Notes under the pieces: generated by a model | What the model saw: only the letters and a program-made list of their open reading frames with translations | Databases searched by the model: none | What the model was told of the DNA's origin: nothing | Shown here: piece after piece, positions 6,879 to 10,808 of the stretch | How positions within the stretch are numbered: the stretch's first letter is position 1 | How the letters are laid out: each line of letters opens with the position of its first letter | Assembly (NCBI GenBank): GCA_028565635.1 | Contig: JAOXYB010059701.1 | Location: forward strand, 1 to 10,808 | Direction of reading: 5' to 3' | From: Phoronis ovalis | Taxonomy: Eukaryota > Phoronida > Phoronidae | DNA: 10,808 bases | Made by a program: the position numbers and the translations under genes

Positions 6879-8449
6879 AGGGCGAGCTGGAGGTGTGCAC
6901 CGTAAAACTGTTAAATAACTAAGAATTTTCTCCCTTTTTTGGGAAAACCCATCAAGGCAAAGGGGTGCCGGACAGTTGTTAAATTAAGAATTATCATGAT
7001 CTCCCCCCGAATTAAAAAAATAAATAAGGTGGCAGTTGGAAAAGAGAATCGTTCAATTCAGAACTGTTTCATTGTTTTTGTTTGCATGTAAGGAATAACT
7101 TTCTTTCACCATTTTTTTTCTTTGAAAAATGAGAACTGTTGACTGCTCCTCAAAATGAATACATCGCTATACATGAAAAAATTAACAAATCATTCAATAA
7201 GTTACGTATTGGATAGTATAATTTTATTGTTAAACTGCATAGCTAAACAGAAACAGTAAACAGCAAAAAATATGTTCACTAGTTCCAGCAGAAATTTATT
7301 ACAAATGTAATCAACAAACTTATCCAATAAGTGTAATGCAAATGTTCATGATGTTCAGGAATTTTTCGACGTGGCTCAGCCCGAATTAAGATGGTCATCA
7401 GGTAATAATATCACTACATTTAGCATCTCTATTTACATTTCGCTCCAATCTTTTCTAGTACAAAAATGTTTGTGCGCATTGTTTGTTTCTAAGCCATAAA
7501 ATGAGTTTTTACTGACAGAGACACGGGGTGTAATAGGTTTCCATCTCATATATACATGGTCATAACGGTGCTGTTTTTTGTGACTCTCAAACTTGTCTAT
7601 AATTTTTTCCTCTGTTTTTCCTTGTCAAAAAAGTGTACACTTTTTTTAAAGATGGTTTGTTTGGCATCTATAATAAAAAAATTTAAAACCAATTAAAATA
7701 CAGTCAATATTTGTTTCATGCTAGTAATAATAACAGGTTTCTGCATATCTGGGAAAAATAATATTTTAGAGGGAAGATCTATTCCACATATGTATAAAAC
7801 GGACATATTGTGGCATTGATGTACTGTGATAATAGCACGGCTGGGGGTAATTTTAGTATGAGAATAGATGGACCGCAGGTTGTAATCCCATAATTATATA
7901 TGTAGCTGCTATATATGAATGAAGCCAGACTACTATAATGTAATAAATGTCTTCTTCAATTCACGATTTATTTTTACGACATAGCACACAATTCTATTGC
8001 AATAGAAACTTTAATTTGTCTCTTTTCTAAAACTGATAAAATATGCATCTAGAACATATTTTTTCTACATCGCATATTGTTGATAAATAATGGCTTTATA
8101 CTATATACATGTACATGTACTAGGCTTGTCTACTCCACTTTATAACTAGTCATATTACAATGATTACAATATAAAAATATGATGTATTACTCTTATATTC
8201 AGCGGTAGCATAGTCAATTATTAGAAACCAACGCAAAAGTTTTTTGCAATGAAACTTAAATAACAAGAATTTACTTACTATTTCAACGTAACGCCTAACG
8301 ACACAACTTCTTGAATAGGCGACCAACTGACCACCAGAGCTATTTATACTCCCCCAAGGACGACAAATGAGTTTGCTGCATTCTGCGCGCCACCAAGTGA
8401 CATATCACAAAATAACATTGTATGGTGTATATAAAGTTTAGCTCGCCCT
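6879..8449. mobile_element. Non-autonomous DNA transposon candidate with TTAA target duplication
   Basis: The left end reads TTAA|AGGGCGAGCT (TTAA at 6875-6878) and the right end AGCTCGCCCT|TTAA (TTAA at 8450-8453). Counting one further flanking base, the two ends form a 15-bp perfect inverted repeat, unusually GC-rich for this window. The 1571 bp between have no coding region, which fits a deleted, non-autonomous copy. TTAA duplications are typical of the piggyBac and Kolobok superfamilies (established knowledge); a 10-bp terminal repeat alone does not decide between them. The interior is AT-rich, with a 20-bp perfect palindrome at 7627-7646, two related CTCCC-containing stretches near 6920 and 7000, and TACATGTACATGTA at 8106-8119. 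A chance inverted match cannot be fully excluded. Confidence 0.55.
7627..7646. repeat. 20-bp perfect palindrome
   Basis: AAAAAAGTGTACACTTTTTT is its own reverse complement with no spacer. It lies inside the TTAA-bounded element. It could be a chance product of A/T runs around GTGTACAC, a protein-binding palindrome, or a remnant of the element's internal structure. Confidence 0.8.
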
Positions 8450-8453
8450 TTAA

Positions 8454-8624
8454 AAGGTAATAAGGAACTGTTTGATCCAGTCATTTTTATCCCATAGATC
8501 AGTTACCAGGGGGGGCAAACACATGGGTCACATGGAGGATCCATATAAGCGAACGAAAAATCGTGTGAAAAGGGATATTTTATTCAACCAGGCATGTAAT
8601 GTGTTCCCAGTTAACCCTTTGATA
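8454..8624. other. Sequence between two repeats, no gene recognised
   Basis: This is a short region between the TTAA-bounded element and the tandem repeat. An open frame starts at 8472 and runs into the tandem repeat. It has no recognisable motif and is not treated as a gene. Confidence 0.5.
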
Positions 8625-9045
8625 GCTATAATTATTTTTTCAGCGCAGCACAATGAATTTCACATTGTAAGCAATTTTTGTTATTGTGACAACCCCAAAT
8701 TATTCAAAATGGCCACTTAATCCAAGATTACCCCCCAAAATTGCGCGTTTTAACAAAAGTCATCTAAATCTAATAGCTACAACATATCTAAAGGTTAAAA
8801 AGGCACACAGTGTAAAAACAAGTACTGCTGAACAGTTTTCGGCATCCCAAAATTATTCAAAATAGCTGCTGAAACCAAGATGGCCACCAAAAATTGCGCA
8901 TTTTCACAAACGGTATCTAAGTCTGATATCTACAGCATGTCTAAAGGTTAAAAATACACACAATGTAAAAACATGTAATAACATATATGAACAGTTTTTG
9001 CCATCCCAAAATTATTTAAAATACCTGCTGAAACCAAGATGGTCT
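8625..9045 (+). repeat. ~155-bp tandem repeat, two to three copies
   Basis: The phrase CCCAAAATTATTCAAAAT followed by a GCTG-, CCAAGATGG- and AAAATTGCGC-type stretch occurs at about 8693, 8846 and 9005, at spacings of 153 and 159 bp. Between these phrases, TCTAAAGGTTAAAAA, CACACAATGTAAAAACA and GAACAGTTTT recur in the same order. A weaker earlier copy may begin near 8625 (CACATTGTAAGCAA). The last copy breaks off after CCAAGATGG near 9040. It is non-coding and looks like a small satellite or the internal repeat of a larger mobile element. Confidence 0.85.
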
Positions 9046-9060
9046 TGACATTTGATCCAA

Positions 9061-9084
9061 TGACCTCACTTTGACCCCTGACCT
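9061..9084 (-). promoter_or_regulatory. Cluster of three nuclear-receptor-type half-sites
   Basis: On the minus strand the sequence reads AGGTCA-G-GGGTCA, a textbook DR1 spacing, followed by AAGTG and AGGTCA, a DR5 spacing. Plus-strand half-sites are at 9061-9066, 9072-9077 and 9079-9084. It directly follows the tandem repeat and could simply be TGACC-rich repeat sequence. Function is unproven. Confidence 0.25.
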
Positions 9085-10041
9085 ACATTTTCTATGCTCG
9101 TGCCCAATGAGTCTACACCACAAATTTTGAAGCCGTAGCTCAAAGCATTTTTAAGGTAGTGTTTACAAAACTGGCACCGAAATTGCAATGTAGCACGATT
9201 ACAAATATTGCAATACATGTAAATTTCATGGAGTAAAAACATTTTCACTAACTTAGAGTTCTGCTGCAACTGTAGTTACCCCTTCGCTTTTGTGTCTAAG
9301 GTTATGAACGTTTATTGTGCTTTATCTATCATGTTGTTTTATATGGGTTTAGCATAGTAAATTTTTTTAGTCAAATGATAACACTAGTTTGCAACTGATT
9401 TTTATGGCAACTAATGTTTTATGTAGGACTTCAAAGCATTCAGTGTTAAGAATTAGCTGAATATTTATCCATATTCAAAAGTACATAATTACACAGTACA
9501 CTGTTTTTAAAATTCATGTACTCTATGTTGCCACTGTAATGGTAAATGTTAATCAATTACACACTGAAGCTATAATTTATATAACTGATAAAAAATGTAT
9601 TCCTCTCCTTTCACAGTAAAGAATTAGAAAGTTCAGAAAAGTTAGAAATATAAACATTGTTGCTGCAAAAGATTATGGACTTGCAGGTGATACATGTATG
9701 TAGCCATGACTACTGTTTTCAAATAGAACATTTCTTATGAATACTAAATGTGCACCACTTGATTTGCAGCAACTGGAAAGATTACACATTTTTCATAGAA
9801 TAACTTGCAATGAAAATGTGGTTCATATTGTGTGATTCATGTTCACTTGTGCGAAGTACTGTACTTTTGCATGCACAATAGCTGGAAGTACCATGATTAA
9901 CATAACTGATAAAAATATAACAAAATAACAACAATTACTAATGTAGCTGTAACATATATCAGCTTCAGCATCAGCAATACTCAATCACTGCATATGATTA
10001 ACTCATCAACTGCAAATGTTGGGATAAAATATAAGCATAAT
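9085..10041. other. AT-rich sequence, no gene recognised
   Basis: No exon-like frame, RNA gene or clear repeat was found in this stretch. The open frame at 9066-9269 on the minus strand is Cys-rich by chance and matches nothing I know. Short ATAACTGATAAAAA words recur near 9580 and 9902 but are too short to interpret. Confidence 0.55.
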
Positions 10042-10049
10042 ATCAATAC
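10042..10049 (+). repeat. Left target-site duplication of foldback element
   Basis: ATCAATAC directly abuts the left terminus CACAGGGG. It matches ATCAATGC on the far side at 7 of 8 positions. Confidence 0.65.
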
Positions 10050-10420
10050 CACAGGGGACTGGTGTTAAAAAAATATAAAACGAATAAAAAATATGAAACG
10101 AATGAAATAAATATATTTCCACTTCTGTCATTCAGACTTATCACCAAATGGTCAAAAATCCTGCAAAAATGCCAAATAAACTCATAGAAATTATCAATAT
10201 AGCTCCTGGGTCCGAGGCGGCACGTACTATATATAATAGTATCCTTGATACAATCCTATATAGCATGAGACGCTCGGACACAAAAGCTATATTGATCATT
10301 TCTATGAGTGTTTTTTGGCATTTTTGACCATTTGGTGATAAGTGTGAAGTGGAAATATATTGATTTCATTCATTCATATTTTTTATTCGTTATATATTTT
10401 TTTAACACCAGTCCCCTGTG
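10050..10420. mobile_element. 371-bp foldback (long-TIR) MITE, hAT-like
   Basis: The element is almost one long hairpin. The left arm (10050-10216) and the reverse complement of the right arm (10273-10420) share CACAGGGGACTGGTGTTA and the following A/T run, TATTTCCACTTC, ACTTATCACCAAATGG, GTCAAAAAT, CTCATAGAAAT, ATCAATATAGCT and GTCCGAG. They differ by two left-arm insertions (8 and 11 bp) and scattered substitutions, with identity near 90% by eye. The loop (10217-10272) holds a smaller hairpin, GTATC-CTT-GATAC. ATCAATAC on the left and ATCAATGC on the right flank it at the same offset, a 7/8 match that looks like an aged 8-bp target duplication. Eight-bp duplications and CAGGG-type ends are known for hAT elements, though here CA precedes CAGGG; P-type elements also duplicate 8 bp. 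There is no coding capacity, so it depends on a transposase elsewhere. Confidence 0.88.
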
Positions 10421-10428
10421 ATCAATGC
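10421..10428 (+). repeat. Right target-site duplication of foldback element
   Basis: ATCAATGC directly follows the right terminus CCCCTGTG. It is the partner of ATCAATAC at 10042-10049. Confidence 0.65.
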
Positions 10429-10808
10429 TAACTATACGCTAACTATACTTGTATGCAGTTTCTACATGTCACTCTTGATGCTAATAAGACATATAGCCAC
10501 ATATTTTATTTTTTTTAAAACTTCAATAAAAAGGCAAAGTACTGTTATATGTTGTTCTAAAATGTATACATGTACACGGTATATATGGGTTAACTTAACG
10601 AGAGAAACAAATCTTGGAGATCGATCATATCCGATACTTCAATCAATACCATGTGCCTCAAATGGTAAGCAGGGGCCACCACAATAAACTCGTTTTGTAT
10701 GTAATATCGTGCAGTTACATCAATTTTATACACTTAACGTGGCGAGAACCGTTAACATACTGTAACTTGCAAAGAATATTGATATTTTCTTTTTTTGTGA
10801 ATTCTGCT
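10429..10808. other. Right-edge sequence, no gene recognised
   Basis: A plus-strand open frame covering part of this stretch starts inside the transposon end and has no recognisable motif. A donor-like ATG|GTAAGC occurs near 10662 on the plus strand, but nothing else supports an exon there. The patch at about 10600-10690 is somewhat richer in G+C and may be a repeat fragment. Confidence 0.5.

Noticed and set aside
8106-8119. TACATGTACATGTA palindrome as a regulatory site
   Set aside because: This is a very common simple-sequence motif in marine invertebrate genomes. Nothing sets it apart here.
8472-8720. 82-codon plus-strand open frame
   Set aside because: It runs into the tandem repeat, where other copies do not keep the frame, and shows no motif.
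9066-9269. Cys-containing minus-strand open frame with CNICNRATLQFRCQFC
   Set aside because: The Cys spacing superficially resembles a zinc knuckle, but lengths and flanking residues fit no known finger and there is no gene context.
10418-10687. 89-codon plus-strand open frame with a donor-like GTAAGC near its end
   Set aside because: It starts inside the transposon terminus and has no recognisable homology. A single donor-like site is expected by chance.

Overview
This is an intronic and intergenic stretch of an animal genome. It is AT-rich, about two thirds A+T by eye. The only gene I can support is on the minus strand: four consecutive coding exons from the N-terminal cytoplasmic part of an SLC4-family bicarbonate transporter. 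The closest match is the chloride/bicarbonate anion exchanger group (AE1-3; SLC4A2/SLC4A3-like). All exon junctions have canonical AG/GT dinucleotides and matching reading phases. The junction between the second and third visible exons rebuilds a serine exactly where vertebrate AE2 has one (LMKSHRFED-like; here DMA-S-HRLQD). The organism is most likely a marine invertebrate, perhaps a mollusc or similar lophotrochozoan. That guess rests on the invertebrate-type 5S-derived repeat, the ACATGTACATGTA-type runs, the 'CCAAGATGGCCACC'-type repeats and the short conserved exons in repeat-rich introns. I cannot name a species.

Layout from right to left, in the direction of transcription. Positions 5674-10808 lie upstream of the first recognised exon, as 5' intron or 5' flank, and are almost entirely repeats. 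They hold a 371-bp foldback transposon-like element with an apparent 8-bp target duplication (10050-10420), a ~155-bp tandem repeat (about 8625-9045), a 1.57-kb non-coding element bounded by TTAA and a 10-bp terminal inverted repeat (6879-8449), a 22-bp direct repeat beside it, and three diverged copies of a ~250-330-bp unit (about 5955-6665). Then come exon A (5586-5673), a 482-bp intron, exon B (4919-5103), a 1199-bp intron with one half of a perfect 45-bp duplication near each end, exon C (3393-3719), a 2223-bp intron with nothing recognisable, and exon D (1034-1169). The last visible intron starts with a weak donor followed by a TG/TATG microsatellite, then a 5S-rRNA-derived SINE-like element (681-947). 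At the left edge is a GC-richer patch with a hairpin that resembles a dispersed repeat.

Joined, exons A-D encode an acidic and then His-rich tail, an RVPT...ADL segment, the conserved [15 protein letters not shown] region and the start of the folded cytoplasmic domain through LLLKH-like sequence. The membrane domain and the true N-terminus lie outside the window. No complete gene, tRNA, CRISPR array or plus-strand gene could be supported. The window is best read as one conserved transporter gene whose introns have been colonised by several non-autonomous mobile elements.
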